A stretch of DNA of 64,000 nt from ATZT02 sp038145175 (GTDB taxonomy: Bacteria; Actinomycetota; Actinomycetes; S36-B12; UBA5976), in NCBI GenBank assembly GCA_038145175.1, contig JAYQPE010000002.1, forward strand, positions 62,001 to 126,000, given 5' to 3'. Positions within the stretch are counted from its first letter, which is position 1, and every line of letters starts with the position of its first letter. The position numbers and the translations under genes were made by a program. The notes beneath the pieces are model-generated. The model was given only the letters and a program-made list of their open reading frames with translations, was not told the DNA's origin and ran no database searches. This document shows, in pieces, positions 44,802 to 53,856 of the stretch.

Positions 44802-46328
44802 ATGAATTTTCCATGGTTATTTTTTATCTTGTTAACACCTCTGATCGGTACAATTCTTTTATTTATTCCCCAAGTTAAAAAATATTTCAGCTCTAAACAA
44901 ATTGCATTTTATTCTTCAATTGTGACATTAATTTTTGTAACTGTTGCAAGTTTACAATTTGATATATCAAGTAATGCGCAAACCCAATTAGATGTTTCAT
45001 TTGATTGGATACCAATATTTGGTATCTCATTCCATTTGGCATTGACAGGTATCTCACTTGTATTAGTTGGTTTAACTGCAGTTTTAACTCCAATAGTTGT
45101 TTTAGCTTGTCAACATGAAGGTCAAATCAGATCACGTGAATATTTCATGTGGATTTTATTAACTGAAGCAAGTGCCTTAGCAGTATTTATGGCAAGAGAT
45201 CTTTTCTTATTTTATGTTGTTTTTGAAGCTATGCTGATCCCAATATTTTTCCTCGTTGGAAGATTCGGCGGAGCAAGACGAAATAGCGCCGCACTTAAAT
45301 TTCTACTATTTGGATTAGTTGGTGGATTAGTAATGCTGGCAGCAGTTATCTGGCTTTACTTTATCGCTGTTAATCAATTAGGACGAGGAACTTTTTCAAT
45401 AGCTGCTTTAAGTAATGAACTAAAAATTGATATTTGGACTGAGCGTTGGTTATTTTTAGGATTCTTTTTAGCTTTTGCCCTAAAAGCACCAATGGTTCCA
45501 GGTCATACTTGGTTACCAGATACAGCAGAGCAAGCTACCCCTGGAACTTCTACCATGTTGATTGGAATTCTTGACAAAGTTGGAACTTATGCAATGTTGG
45601 CAATTCTTATACCAATTTTTCCAAATGCCTCAAAAGAATTTGCTCCTGCAATTATTATTTTGGCATTAGTAAGTATTATTTATGCAGCGCTTATTGCAAT
45701 TGCTCAAAAAGATATGAAAAGAACTTTTGCATATATTTCAATTTCACATTTTGGATTTATCGTAATGGGAATCTTTTCATTCACCAGCATTGGAATAATT
45801 GGTGCAACTGTTTATATGGTGGCGCACGGTTTATCAACTGCAGCACTATTTTTAACTGCTGGCTATTTGATGCGACAAAAAGATACCTCGTTAATTAATG
45901 GTTTTGGCGGATTAACAAAAACTGCTCCACTTTTAACAGGATTCTTCTTGGTAGCAAGTCTTTCATCTATTGCTTTACCTGGTTTGGCAGGTTTCGTAGG
46001 AGAATTTATGGTTTTGACAGGCACTTATCAAAGAAATCAAATTGCCGCAGTAATAGCAACATTAGGAATTATCTTGGCAGCAATTTATATGCTGTGGCTT
46101 TATCAACGAGTATTTACTGGGCCTGAAAACGATGGTACAAAAAATATTATCGATTTAAATACAAAACAAACATTGATTTTAACTCCTGTGGTGGTGTTAA
46201 CAATAATTTTTGGATTATTCCCCGCTCCAGTTATTAAAGTTTCAGAAACTGCAGTATCCAATACCTTAAAAGTTTTAAAAGTTAGTGATCCACTTCCAAG
46301 AATTGAAATGGTGAAACAAAATGATTAG
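44802..46328 (+). CDS. nuoM: NADH-quinone oxidoreductase subunit M
   Basis: Second antiporter-like pump subunit, 508 residues and about 14 helices. The membrane glutamate is in FYVVFEAMLIPIFFLVGRFGG. The discontinuous-helix lysine region FALKAPMVPGHTWLPDTAEQATPGTSTML and the RTFAYISISHFGFI segment are conserved. Length is standard. It overlaps nuoN by 8 bases. Confidence 0.97.
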   Translation: MNFPWLFFILLTPLIGTILLFIPQVKKYFSSKQIAFYSSIVTLIFVTVASLQFDISSNAQTQLDVSFDWIPIFGISFHLALTGISLVLVGLTAVLTPIVVLACQHEGQIRSREYFMWILLTEASALAVFMARDLFLFYVVFEAMLIPIFFLVGRFGGARRNSAALKFLLFGLVGGLVMLAAVIWLYFIAVNQLGRGTFSIAALSNELKIDIWTERWLFLGFFLAFALKAPMVPGHTWLPDTAEQATPGTSTMLIGILDKVGTYAMLAILIPIFPNASKEFAPAIIILALVSIIYAALIAIAQKDMKRTFAYISISHFGFIVMGIFSFTSIGIIGATVYMVAHGLSTAALFLTAGYLMRQKDTSLINGFGGLTKTAPLLTGFFLVASLSSIALPGLAGFVGEFMVLTGTYQRNQIAAVIATLGIILAAIYMLWLYQRVFTGPENDGTKNIIDLNTKQTLILTPVVVLTIIFGLFPAPVIKVSETAVSNTLKVLKVSDPLPRIEMVKQND

Positions 46329-47877
46329 CACAGTCGTAAATTCAATCCCAACCCCTAATTTTGAGTACGCATTATTGTCTCCAATCTTGATTATGTTTGC
46401 AGCAGCTTGCATTGGAGTAATTGTTGAAGCTTTTGTTTCTATTGAAAAAAGAAGATTTACTCATTTAATTATTACTTTTTCTTCTTTGACACTTGCTTTA
46501 TTTGCTGTAATTTTGCAATCTGGTCCTGAAGGTCGTGCACTTGCTGCAAGTGGCACAGTTGCATTAGATGGTCCTGGTTGGATTTTGCAAGGCACCATAT
46601 TAATAGCTGCCTTATTAAGTGCTTTACTTTTTGCAGAATCAAAACTTGATCCACTAGGTGATGCATTTGCTCCGCGTGCCTCTACTCTTCCTGGAGGGCA
46701 AGAAGAAAAAACGTTAACCAAACTTGGTTGGACTCAAACAGAAATTTGGCCTTTAACTTCATTTGCAATTGCGGGAATGCTTTTATTTGTTACGGCAAAT
46801 GATTTATTAGTTTTATTTGTTGCATTAGAAGTTATGAGTCTGCCTCTTTATCTTTTGGCAGGACTTGCAAGACGAAGAAGATTATTAAGTCAAGAAGCAG
46901 CTTTAAAATATTTTCTTTTAGGTGCACTTGCTAGTGCGATCTTGTTATTTGGTAGCGCTTTAACATATGCATACACAGGTTCGCTTCAATTTGGTCAAAT
47001 TTCAAATGGCATAAGTGCTGCAAATAATTCACCTGGTTTATTAAGTGCAGCAATTGCATTAGTAGCAGTTGGTATGTTATTTAAAGTTGGCGCGGTTCCA
47101 TTTCATCAATGGGTTCCAGATGTTTACACAGGTTCACCAACACCTGTTACATCATTTATGGCAGCAGCTGTAAAAGTAGCAGCATTTGGCGGATTATTAA
47201 GAGTTTTCTACGTTGCATTTGGTGCCTTAGTTTGGGATTGGCGTCCACTTATTTGGATAGTTGCTGGTTTAACCATGGTTGTAGGAAGTGTTATTGCTTT
47301 ATCTCAATCTGATTTTAAGAGAATGCTTGCTTATTCATCAATTGCAAATGGTGGATTTATTTTAGTTGGTTTTTCAGGAACAAATAGAACATCAATTGCA
47401 GCAGTTTTGCTTTATTTAATTGCTTACGTTTTTTCAACTATTGGTGCATTTGCACTTTTAACTGTGATTAGAGAACAAGCAGGTGAAAGTTCAACCTTAA
47501 TTAGATGGAAAGGTATTGGTAAAAAATCTCCTTTAGTTGCAGGTTTAATGTCTTTGTTTATGCTTTCTTTTGCAGGAATTCCATTAACAAGCGGTTTTAC
47601 TGCAAAGTTTGGAGTTTTCACAGCCGCTATTTCAGGTGGCGCCACCCCGTTAGTTCTGGTAGGTGTAGTAGCAAGTGTTATTGCAGCAGTCTTTTATGTG
47701 AGGGTAATTATCTTGATGTTTTTCTCAGAACCAATTCCAGATGGTCCTTTTATTTCTATTCCAAGTATTTTCACAACCATTGCAATCACCGTGGGTGCTG
47801 TTATGACTTTAATTATCGGATTGTTCCCTCAATTTGTAATCAATTTAATTAGTTCTACGTCAGTGTTTTTAAGATGA
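46321..47877 (+). CDS. nuoN: NADH-quinone oxidoreductase subunit N
   Basis: Third antiporter-like pump subunit, 518 residues. The glutamate helix is LVLFVALEVMSLPLYLLAGLARR; KVGAVPFHQWVPDVYTGSPTPVTSFMAAAVKVAAF and KRMLAYSSIANGGFILVG follow. Length is slightly above E. coli NuoN because of a loop near residue 105-130, usual in actinobacteria. It ends the nuo operon and overlaps the prenyl synthase gene by 4 bases, coupling quinone tail synthesis to complex I. Confidence 0.96.
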   Translation: MISTVVNSIPTPNFEYALLSPILIMFAAACIGVIVEAFVSIEKRRFTHLIITFSSLTLALFAVILQSGPEGRALAASGTVALDGPGWILQGTILIAALLSALLFAESKLDPLGDAFAPRASTLPGGQEEKTLTKLGWTQTEIWPLTSFAIAGMLLFVTANDLLVLFVALEVMSLPLYLLAGLARRRRLLSQEAALKYFLLGALASAILLFGSALTYAYTGSLQFGQISNGISAANNSPGLLSAAIALVAVGMLFKVGAVPFHQWVPDVYTGSPTPVTSFMAAAVKVAAFGGLLRVFYVAFGALVWDWRPLIWIVAGLTMVVGSVIALSQSDFKRMLAYSSIANGGFILVGFSGTNRTSIAAVLLYLIAYVFSTIGAFALLTVIREQAGESSTLIRWKGIGKKSPLVAGLMSLFMLSFAGIPLTSGFTAKFGVFTAAISGGATPLVLVGVVASVIAAVFYVRVIILMFFSEPIPDGPFISIPSIFTTIAITVGAVMTLIIGLFPQFVINLISSTSVFLR

Positions 47878-48863
47878 GTAAAGTAAACGTTCCAGAATTA
47901 GCAATAACTGATCAAAACCTTCAAGAATATTTAGCTAAAGGTATTAAAAGAACTGAAGAATTCTTAGAAATAGAGTCAGCTTCGCCATTTAATCCATTAA
48001 CTGAAATTTCACAACATTTACTTTTAGCAGGTGGAAAAAGAATAAGACCTGTTTTAGTTTTTCTTTCTGGTCAATTTGGAAAACCTGATATTGATCGATT
48101 AGCAAAAGTTGCAGCAGCTATCGAATTTATTCATGTGGCTACTTTGTATCACGATGATGTGATGGATGAAGCTTCTATGCGCAGAGGTGTGGAATCTGCC
48201 AATGCAAAATTTGGAAATACCAATGCAATTCTTGCAGGAGATTTTCTGTTTTCCAGAGCTTCTGCAATTGCTGCAGAGTTAGGTCCACATGTTGTGACAA
48301 CCCTTGCAGACACTCTTTCTGTTTTGTGTGAAGGTCAAATTCGTGAAGCTAGAGGGGCTGGAAACTCAGATCCGATAAAACATTATTTAGAAGTTTTGAA
48401 ACAAAAAACAGGATCATTAATCGAAACTTCTGCCTCACTTGGTGCTTATGTTGCAGGCGCTGATGACATCGTCTCTGCAGCACTTACTAATTACGCTAAA
48501 AATATTGGCTTAGCATTTCAAATTTCAGATGACATTTTGGATTTAAAAGGTGATTCGTCAAAATCCGGAAAAATGATTGGAAAAGATCTTGTAGAAGGTA
48601 TTCATACTCTTCCAGTTTTATCAGCACTTTCTGTAGATAAAACTACTTCTTTAAAAGATTTACTAATTAAAGTAAAAAATAACCCAGCAGCAATTGAAGA
48701 AACTATAAATAAAGTCGTAGAACTTGGTGGATTTGATGTTGCAACTTTGCATTTAGAAAGTTTGATCGATCAGGCCATGTCATCGCTAGATTTAGTTCCG
48801 CAAGGGGCTGCAAAAGATGCATTGGTGCAATTTGCCGAATGGTTAACAAAAAGAAATTCTTAA
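47874..48863 (+). CDS. Polyprenyl diphosphate synthase, probable menaquinone side-chain enzyme
   Basis: Trans-prenyltransferase of 329 residues that extends farnesyl or geranylgeranyl diphosphate. The first aspartate-rich motif DDVMD is at residues 94-98 followed by MRRG, and the second, DDILD, at 219-223. GGKRIRP near residue 53 binds pyrophosphate. Bulky residues before the first motif (ATLYH) are moderate, so chain length cannot be fixed by eye. Overlap with nuoN and the nearby menG-menJ genes suggest it makes the menaquinone tail, as grcC1 does in mycobacteria. It overlaps the convergent rarD by 4 bases. Confidence 0.85.
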   Translation: MSKVNVPELAITDQNLQEYLAKGIKRTEEFLEIESASPFNPLTEISQHLLLAGGKRIRPVLVFLSGQFGKPDIDRLAKVAAAIEFIHVATLYHDDVMDEASMRRGVESANAKFGNTNAILAGDFLFSRASAIAAELGPHVVTTLADTLSVLCEGQIREARGAGNSDPIKHYLEVLKQKTGSLIETSASLGAYVAGADDIVSAALTNYAKNIGLAFQISDDILDLKGDSSKSGKMIGKDLVEGIHTLPVLSALSVDKTTSLKDLLIKVKNNPAAIEETINKVVELGGFDVATLHLESLIDQAMSSLDLVPQGAAKDALVQFAEWLTKRNS

Positions 48864-49759
48864 ATTTTATTTTTTCTAGAAGTTTTGATCGCGTCATAGC
48901 TAAAAACTATTACTGCTAACCAGACTAAATAAAAACCAAACCATCTAGCACTTGTCATAGGCTCTCTAAATGCATAATAACCAAGTAAGAATTGTAATAT
49001 TGGGCCCAAAGCTTGAAGTAAACCAATTGCCACAAGTGGAATTCGTACAACTGCAAATCCAAAAAGTAAGAGTGGAATAACTGTGACCACTCCTGCTGTG
49101 GTTAACCAAAGGGCATGCACTAAATCACCATTTGCAAATGATAAATCATTTTTACTATTTAGATAAAACATAAATGCGGAAAAAAATGGAGTTAATAATA
49201 AAGTTTCAATAGTTAAACTAGGGATAGCATCAACATTGGCTAGTTTTTTTACTAGACCATAGAAACCAAATGAAAACGCTAAAGTAAGTGCAATATAGGG
49301 AGGTTTACCTAGGGCAATTGTTAGAAAAGTTACTGCAACAAAAGTTAGCGCAACAGCAATCTTTTGCAGCCCTCTTAATTTTTCTTTTAAAATTAACACG
49401 CCTAATGCAACTGAAACTAAAGGATTTATAAAGTAACCAAGAGAAGTTTCAATTACATGCCCATTATTTACTGCCCAAATAAACATGCCCCAGTTAATTG
49501 TGACAAAAATTGCAGCAAGAGTTAATAACGCTAATTTCTTTTTATCAAATAAAGCATTCTTTATTTCACGGGTAAGTTTTCTAAAATAGACAATTACAAG
49601 CAATAAGCCAAGTGACCAAACCACTCGGTGTGACAAAATTTCTGGAGCACTTGCTGGTTTTAATAATTGCCAATAGAGAGGAACAAAACCCCAAATTATG
49701 TAGGCACCAATTCCAGCCAACAAACCTGAGTTGTATCTACTGGTATCTGGACTGTTCAA
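48860..49759 (-). CDS. rarD: EamA-family transporter RarD
   Basis: Drug/metabolite-type permease of 299 residues with ten predicted helices in two EamA repeats. Segments GLLAGIGAYIIWGFVPLYWQLLKPASAPEILSHR and WGMFIWAVNNGHVIETSLGYFINPLVSVALGVLILKE are distinctive of the RarD group. The substrate is unknown despite the historical chloramphenicol-sensitivity name. It is the only minus-strand gene between nuo and htpX and overlaps the end of the prenyl synthase gene. Confidence 0.9.
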   Translation of the reverse strand: MNSPDTSRYNSGLLAGIGAYIIWGFVPLYWQLLKPASAPEILSHRVVWSLGLLLVIVYFRKLTREIKNALFDKKKLALLTLAAIFVTINWGMFIWAVNNGHVIETSLGYFINPLVSVALGVLILKEKLRGLQKIAVALTFVAVTFLTIALGKPPYIALTLAFSFGFYGLVKKLANVDAIPSLTIETLLLTPFFSAFMFYLNSKNDLSFANGDLVHALWLTTAGVVTVIPLLLFGFAVVRIPLVAIGLLQALGPILQFLLGYYAFREPMTSARWFGFYLVWLAVIVFSYDAIKTSRKNKI

Positions 49760-49883
49760 TTATTCACTTTTTCTTTTAATTATCGGCTTTACAAGTCTAG
49801 GCAAGCACTTGGTTTAATCCGATTAGCCCATCAACAAGGGTGTGAAGTGGCGAAATGATTTGAAATCAGATACAAATAAATAT

Positions 49884-49923
49884 AGGAGATATTTTGAAAG
49901 GGTTTTTCACAAAAAATGCGTAG
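49884..49923 (+). promoter_or_regulatory. Ribosome site and possible 9-codon leader ORF before htpX
   Basis: AGGAG at 49884-49888 is perfectly placed for a TTG at 49894, which opens a 9-codon ORF ending in TAG at 49921-49923 and overlapping the htpX ATG (49916) in another frame. The htpX start itself has only AAAGGG about 13 bases upstream. Translational coupling through this short ORF is possible; chance is also possible. Confidence 0.3.
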
Positions 49924-50779
49924 GTCTACTAATACTTTTAAGACGATATTTCTTTTTGGATTCCTAGCTTTAGTGGTCATGCTTGCTGCTTCATGGTTTG
50001 GTGGTTCAAGCGGGCTTTGGTTCGGATTGATTTTGGCTATTGGAATGAATGGTTTTGCATATTTTTATTCAGATCGTTTAGCACTAAAAGCCATGCGTGC
50101 TTATCAAGTGGATCCACAAAGTGCACCACTTCTTTACAAAATTGTGAGCGACTTAGCTACAGAAGCGAAACAACCAATGCCACGAGTTTATTTATCTCCC
50201 ACAGCTTCTCCAAATGCATTTGCAACAGGTAGAAATCCACAAAATTCAGCAGTTTGTGCGACAGAAGGAATAATGAATTTATTAAACGAAAGAGAATTAC
50301 GTGGAGTAATTGGACATGAACTGTCACACGTATATAACAGAGATATTTTGACAGCTTCAATTGCAGCAACTATGGCAAGTGTCTTAATGTCTATGGTTCA
50401 ATTTTTTTGGTTGTTTGGGGGAAGAGATTCTGAAAGATCAAATCCACTTGGTGGATTGTTTTTAATGTTTATTGCCCCACTTGCTGCAACAATGTTGCAA
50501 TTAGCCATTGGTAGATCTAGAGAATATGCAGCAGATGAAGATGGGGCAATTTTGACTAAAGATCCATTAGCTCTTGCAAGTGCTTTAATAAAAATTGATG
50601 CTGGAATTTCTAAAGCACCTATGAGACCAACTTCTGAAATGGAAACAGCATCATCGATGATGATTGCGCATCCTTTCAGAGGAAGTGGAATGGCTAAATT
50701 ATTTTCAACACATCCTCCAACTCAAGAACGAGTAAAAAGATTGGAATGGATGGCAGAGCAGATGGGTCAAAAAAACTAA
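49916..50779 (+). CDS. htpX: Zinc metalloprotease HtpX
   Basis: Membrane-bound M48 protease for quality control of membrane proteins. Two N-terminal helices (about residues 9-27 and 31-51) and two more after the active site. The zinc site HELSH is at residues 134-138, with the downstream ligand glutamate in SREYAADEDGA. Length of 287 residues is typical. htpX after a prenyl synthase gene is conserved in actinobacteria. A weak hairpin and tRNA-Tyr follow. Confidence 0.95.
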   Translation: MRRSTNTFKTIFLFGFLALVVMLAASWFGGSSGLWFGLILAIGMNGFAYFYSDRLALKAMRAYQVDPQSAPLLYKIVSDLATEAKQPMPRVYLSPTASPNAFATGRNPQNSAVCATEGIMNLLNERELRGVIGHELSHVYNRDILTASIAATMASVLMSMVQFFWLFGGRDSERSNPLGGLFLMFIAPLAATMLQLAIGRSREYAADEDGAILTKDPLALASALIKIDAGISKAPMRPTSEMETASSMMIAHPFRGSGMAKLFSTHPPTQERVKRLEWMAEQMGQKN

Positions 50780-50780
50780 A

Positions 50781-50822
50781 AACTCTTTCGCCGTAAGATT
50801 ACAAAAGCGAAAAGAAGTTTTT
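50781..50822 (+). terminator. Probable terminator after htpX
   Basis: AACT-CTTTCGC (50781-50791) can pair with GCGAAAAG-A-AGTT (50807-50819), leaving two bulged adenines and a 15-base loop. A run of five T follows at 50818-50822. It lies two bases before tRNA-Tyr. The bulges make it a moderate candidate. Confidence 0.45.
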
Positions 50823-50823
50823 A

Positions 50824-50909
<86 letters not shown>

Positions 50910-50941
50910 GAAGTCGAAATAAAATTTCATTTGTAATTTGT

Positions 50942-50958
50942 CTGCTAGAAAGCAGGAG
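50942..50958 (+). promoter_or_regulatory. Hairpin overlapping the copZ ribosome site
   Basis: CTGCT-AGAA-AGCAG (50942-50955) is a perfect 5-bp stem with a four-base loop whose 3' arm runs into AGGAG (50954-50958), the copZ ribosome site 12 bases before the ATG. Folding would partly hide that site. A further AT-rich palindrome, GAAAT-AAA-ATTTC, is at 50916-50928. Neither resembles a clear CsoR or CueR operator. Confidence 0.35.
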
Positions 50959-50970
50959 TAGAATTGTTAT

Positions 50971-51171
50971 ATGAATCAAATTATTTACGTAAATGGAATG
51001 ACTTGTGGACATTGCGTAAATTCTGTAACCGAAGAGTTACTAAAAATAGATGGAGTAGAAAACGTTGATGTAGAACTATCTACTGGAAAAGTTGAAATTT
51101 CAACAAATTTTGAAATCGAAAAAACAAAAGTTGCAGAGGCAATTAAAGAAGCTGGATACGAACTTAATTAA
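50971..51171 (+). CDS. copZ: Copper chaperone CopZ (HMA domain)
   Basis: Cytosolic 66-residue heavy-metal-associated domain that hands Cu(I) to CopA. The metal site is GMTCGHC, with Cys12 and Cys15, followed by the usual EELLKIDGVENVDVELSTGKVEI strand pattern. It is a stand-alone ferredoxin-like fold of normal length. copA begins 9 bases later, so they form a two-gene copper export unit. No csoR gene is adjacent. Confidence 0.9.
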   Translation: MNQIIYVNGMTCGHCVNSVTEELLKIDGVENVDVELSTGKVEISTNFEIEKTKVAEAIKEAGYELN

Positions 51172-51180
51172 GAGGAATAT

Positions 51181-53364
51181 ATGAGCCAACAAATAGAACT
51201 TAATGTTGGGGGAATGACCTGTGCTTCTTGTCAAAGACGGGTTGAAAAAGCATTAAATAAACTCGAAGGAGTTTCAGCTTCAGTTAATTATGCAACTGGA
51301 AGTGCGGTAATTAACTCGCAAAAAATATTAGAGCCCGAGATTTTGATTAAGATAATCGAAGATTCAGGTTATAGTGCTTCCCTTACAGAAAAAGCTAGAG
51401 AAAAATACGGCATAAGTGAATTTAAAACAAGATTAATTTTTTCAAGTGTTATGGCAATTCCGCTAATGATTATCACCATGATTCCAACATTGCAATTTAA
51501 TTCTTGGCAATGGATTAGTGCTCTTTTGGCGACTCCGGTTGTACTTTGGGCTGCCTGGCCTTTTCATCGCGTAGCGCTTTTGAATGTTAAACACAGAACT
51601 GTAACTATGGACACATTAGTAAGTATGGGAGTAGCAGTTTCATATTTTTGGTCACTTTATGCAATTTTTTTTACCCATGCTGGAAATTTAGATATGAGAA
51701 TGAAAACCAATCTACTAGGAAATGCAAGTGAACATGAAATAGGAATTTACTTTGAAGTTTCTGTTGCTGTGACAACTTTAGTAATTCTTGGTAAATTTTT
51801 AGAATTCAGAGCAAGAGATAAATCAAAAGAGGCTTTAGAAAATTTAGCATCTTTAAATCCTAAAAGTGCAATTTTATTAAAAGATAATAAACAAATTTCG
51901 ATTTCAATAGAAGAAGTAAAAGTTAATGATTTGCTATACGTTCCAACTGGTTCTCAAATTCCAGTTGATTCAATAATTATCTCTGGTTCTGGACACATTG
52001 ATAAATCTTTAGTCACCGGAGAATCTTTACCCTTAGAGGTAAGTGAAGGTGATCGAGTAATCGGGGCAACATTATTAATTGATGGTGCTTTAACCCTCAG
52101 AGCAACTGCAATTGGTAAAGATACAGTTTTAGCGGGAATATCTCGATTGGTTCATCAGGCACAAACAGGTAAAGCAGAAGTTACTCGTTTAGTAGATAGA
52201 GTCTCTGAAATTTTTGTTCCGATAGTAATTGGACTTTCAATTCTTACAGGAATTTTTTGGTATTTTATTCAAAATAATTCTTCCATTGCTTTAACTGCCT
52301 CTATTGCAGTGTTAGTAATCGCTTGTCCTTGCGCATTAGGTTTAGCAACTCCTACTGCACTATTAGTGGGAACAGGACGAGCTGCTTCTTTAGGTTTACT
52401 TATAAGAGGACCGCATGCAATCGAATCAAGTTTGAAAATTGATCGAATCATGTTGGATAAAACTGGCACCCTAACTGAAGGCAAAATGTCTGTGTCTGAA
52501 GTTAAAAGTTTAATTCCTGAAACAAAACTTTGGAAAATAGTTAATTCCTTAGAATCAAGTTCACTTCATCCAATAGCAAATAGTTTAAAAAAGTATTCTC
52601 AAAATCAAGGTATAACAGCCGAACTAGCAACCGAGGTTAAAAGTTTTAGTGGTTTTGGGGTAACTGGAAAAGTTGATGGAATCTCATACTCTCTTGGCTC
52701 AATTAAATGGCTAGGAGAACCTAAAAATGAATTGGCTGAATCAGCTAAAAAATTTATAAATCAAGGTGATGTTGTGGTCTTATTACATCAAGATCAAAAG
52801 CCAATCGCGGTAATTTCACTAGCTGATCAAATTTCTAATTCAAGTAAAGAATCCATTGAGCAGTTAAGGCAAATGGGAATAAAACCGATAGTTATATCTG
52901 GGGATCATGATTCTTCTGTTAAAAAAGTATGTCAACAACTAGAAATTAATGAATATTATGCAAATAGTTCGCCAGAATTTAAATTAGAAAAAATTAATCA
53001 ATTACAAAAAGACGGATATTTTGTAGCGATGGTGGGAGATGGAATTAATGATGCAGCAGCGCTAGCTAAAGCACATTTAAGTTTAGCTATGGGTCAAGGA
53101 ACAGATGTTGCTGCAAGTGCTTCCGATATTGTTTTGATGCGTTCTTCAATGTCTGCAGCAGTTGATGCAATTAAATTATCGAGAAAAACTATGAAGACGA
53201 TTAAATCGAATTTATTTTGGGCTTTTGCCTATAACGTTGCTGCAATTCCACTAGCCATGCTTGGACTTTTAGGCCCAATAGTTGCTTCTGCCGCTATGGC
53301 ATTTTCAAGTGTGTTTGTTGTTACAAATAGTTTGAGATTAAGAAAATTTAATTCTGTTAGATAA
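51181..53364 (+). CDS. copA: Copper-translocating P-type ATPase CopA
   Basis: P1B-type ATPase exporting Cu(I), 727 residues. One N-terminal HMA domain has GMTCASC (Cys14, Cys17). Eight membrane helices include the CPC metal site at residues 382-384 (ACPCALGLATPTAL). The actuator TGES motif follows residue 278, the phosphorylated Asp is in DKTGT at 426, and the nucleotide domain has SSLHPIA and MVGDGINDAAAL. The CPC signature and the copZ partner support Cu(I) over Zn or Cd. Its stop directly abuts the convergent yajQ. Confidence 0.94.
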   Translation: MSQQIELNVGGMTCASCQRRVEKALNKLEGVSASVNYATGSAVINSQKILEPEILIKIIEDSGYSASLTEKAREKYGISEFKTRLIFSSVMAIPLMIITMIPTLQFNSWQWISALLATPVVLWAAWPFHRVALLNVKHRTVTMDTLVSMGVAVSYFWSLYAIFFTHAGNLDMRMKTNLLGNASEHEIGIYFEVSVAVTTLVILGKFLEFRARDKSKEALENLASLNPKSAILLKDNKQISISIEEVKVNDLLYVPTGSQIPVDSIIISGSGHIDKSLVTGESLPLEVSEGDRVIGATLLIDGALTLRATAIGKDTVLAGISRLVHQAQTGKAEVTRLVDRVSEIFVPIVIGLSILTGIFWYFIQNNSSIALTASIAVLVIACPCALGLATPTALLVGTGRAASLGLLIRGPHAIESSLKIDRIMLDKTGTLTEGKMSVSEVKSLIPETKLWKIVNSLESSSLHPIANSLKKYSQNQGITAELATEVKSFSGFGVTGKVDGISYSLGSIKWLGEPKNELAESAKKFINQGDVVVLLHQDQKPIAVISLADQISNSSKESIEQLRQMGIKPIVISGDHDSSVKKVCQQLEINEYYANSSPEFKLEKINQLQKDGYFVAMVGDGINDAAALAKAHLSLAMGQGTDVAASASDIVLMRSSMSAAVDAIKLSRKTMKTIKSNLFWAFAYNVAAIPLAMLGLLGPIVASAAMAFSSVFVVTNSLRLRKFNSVR

Positions 53365-53856
53365 CTATCTGTAGTTTGTAAATTGAGTTGCAAAATCTAG
53401 GTTAGATTTCTCAACTAATCGCATCACACTTTGTAAATCATCTCTTGATTTACTTGTGACTCGAAGTAGATCTCCCATAATTTGAGTCTTTACAGATTTT
53501 GGACCTTCATCTTTTATAAGTTTGGTAAGTTTTTTAGCATTTTCTTGGCTTATACCTGAATTAAAATTGCCCACAATTTTATAAATTTTTCCAGAAGCTT
53601 GAGGATCATTAGGTTTAAATGACTTTAAAGAGATCCCTCTTTTTATTAATTTTTCTTTGAATACTTCAAGGGCAGCTTTGCAACGTTCTTCTGTGCTTGA
53701 AGAAAGTTCAACTTCTAATTCACCAGACCATTTAATTTCAGTTTGCGTATTTTTAAAATCAAATCTTTGGGATAGTTCTTTACTGGCTTGATTAAGTGCA
53801 TTATCAGCTTCTTGTCGATCAATTTTGCTTACTATGTCGAATGAATTATCAGCCAT
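53365..53856 (-). CDS. YajQ family nucleotide-binding protein
   Basis: Conserved cytosolic protein of 163 residues made of two tandem RNP-like domains. The N-terminal SFDIVSKIDRQEADNALNQASKEL, the middle KRGISLKSF and C-terminal VKTQIMGDLLRVTSKSRDDLQSVM match the UPF0234/YajQ family. Some members bind cyclic di-GMP; whether this one does is not visible. It overlaps the upstream SDR gene by 8 bases. Confidence 0.93.
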   Translation of the reverse strand: MADNSFDIVSKIDRQEADNALNQASKELSQRFDFKNTQTEIKWSGELEVELSSSTEERCKAALEVFKEKLIKRGISLKSFKPNDPQASGKIYKIVGNFNSGISQENAKKLTKLIKDEGPKSVKTQIMGDLLRVTSKSRDDLQSVMRLVEKSNLDFATQFTNYR

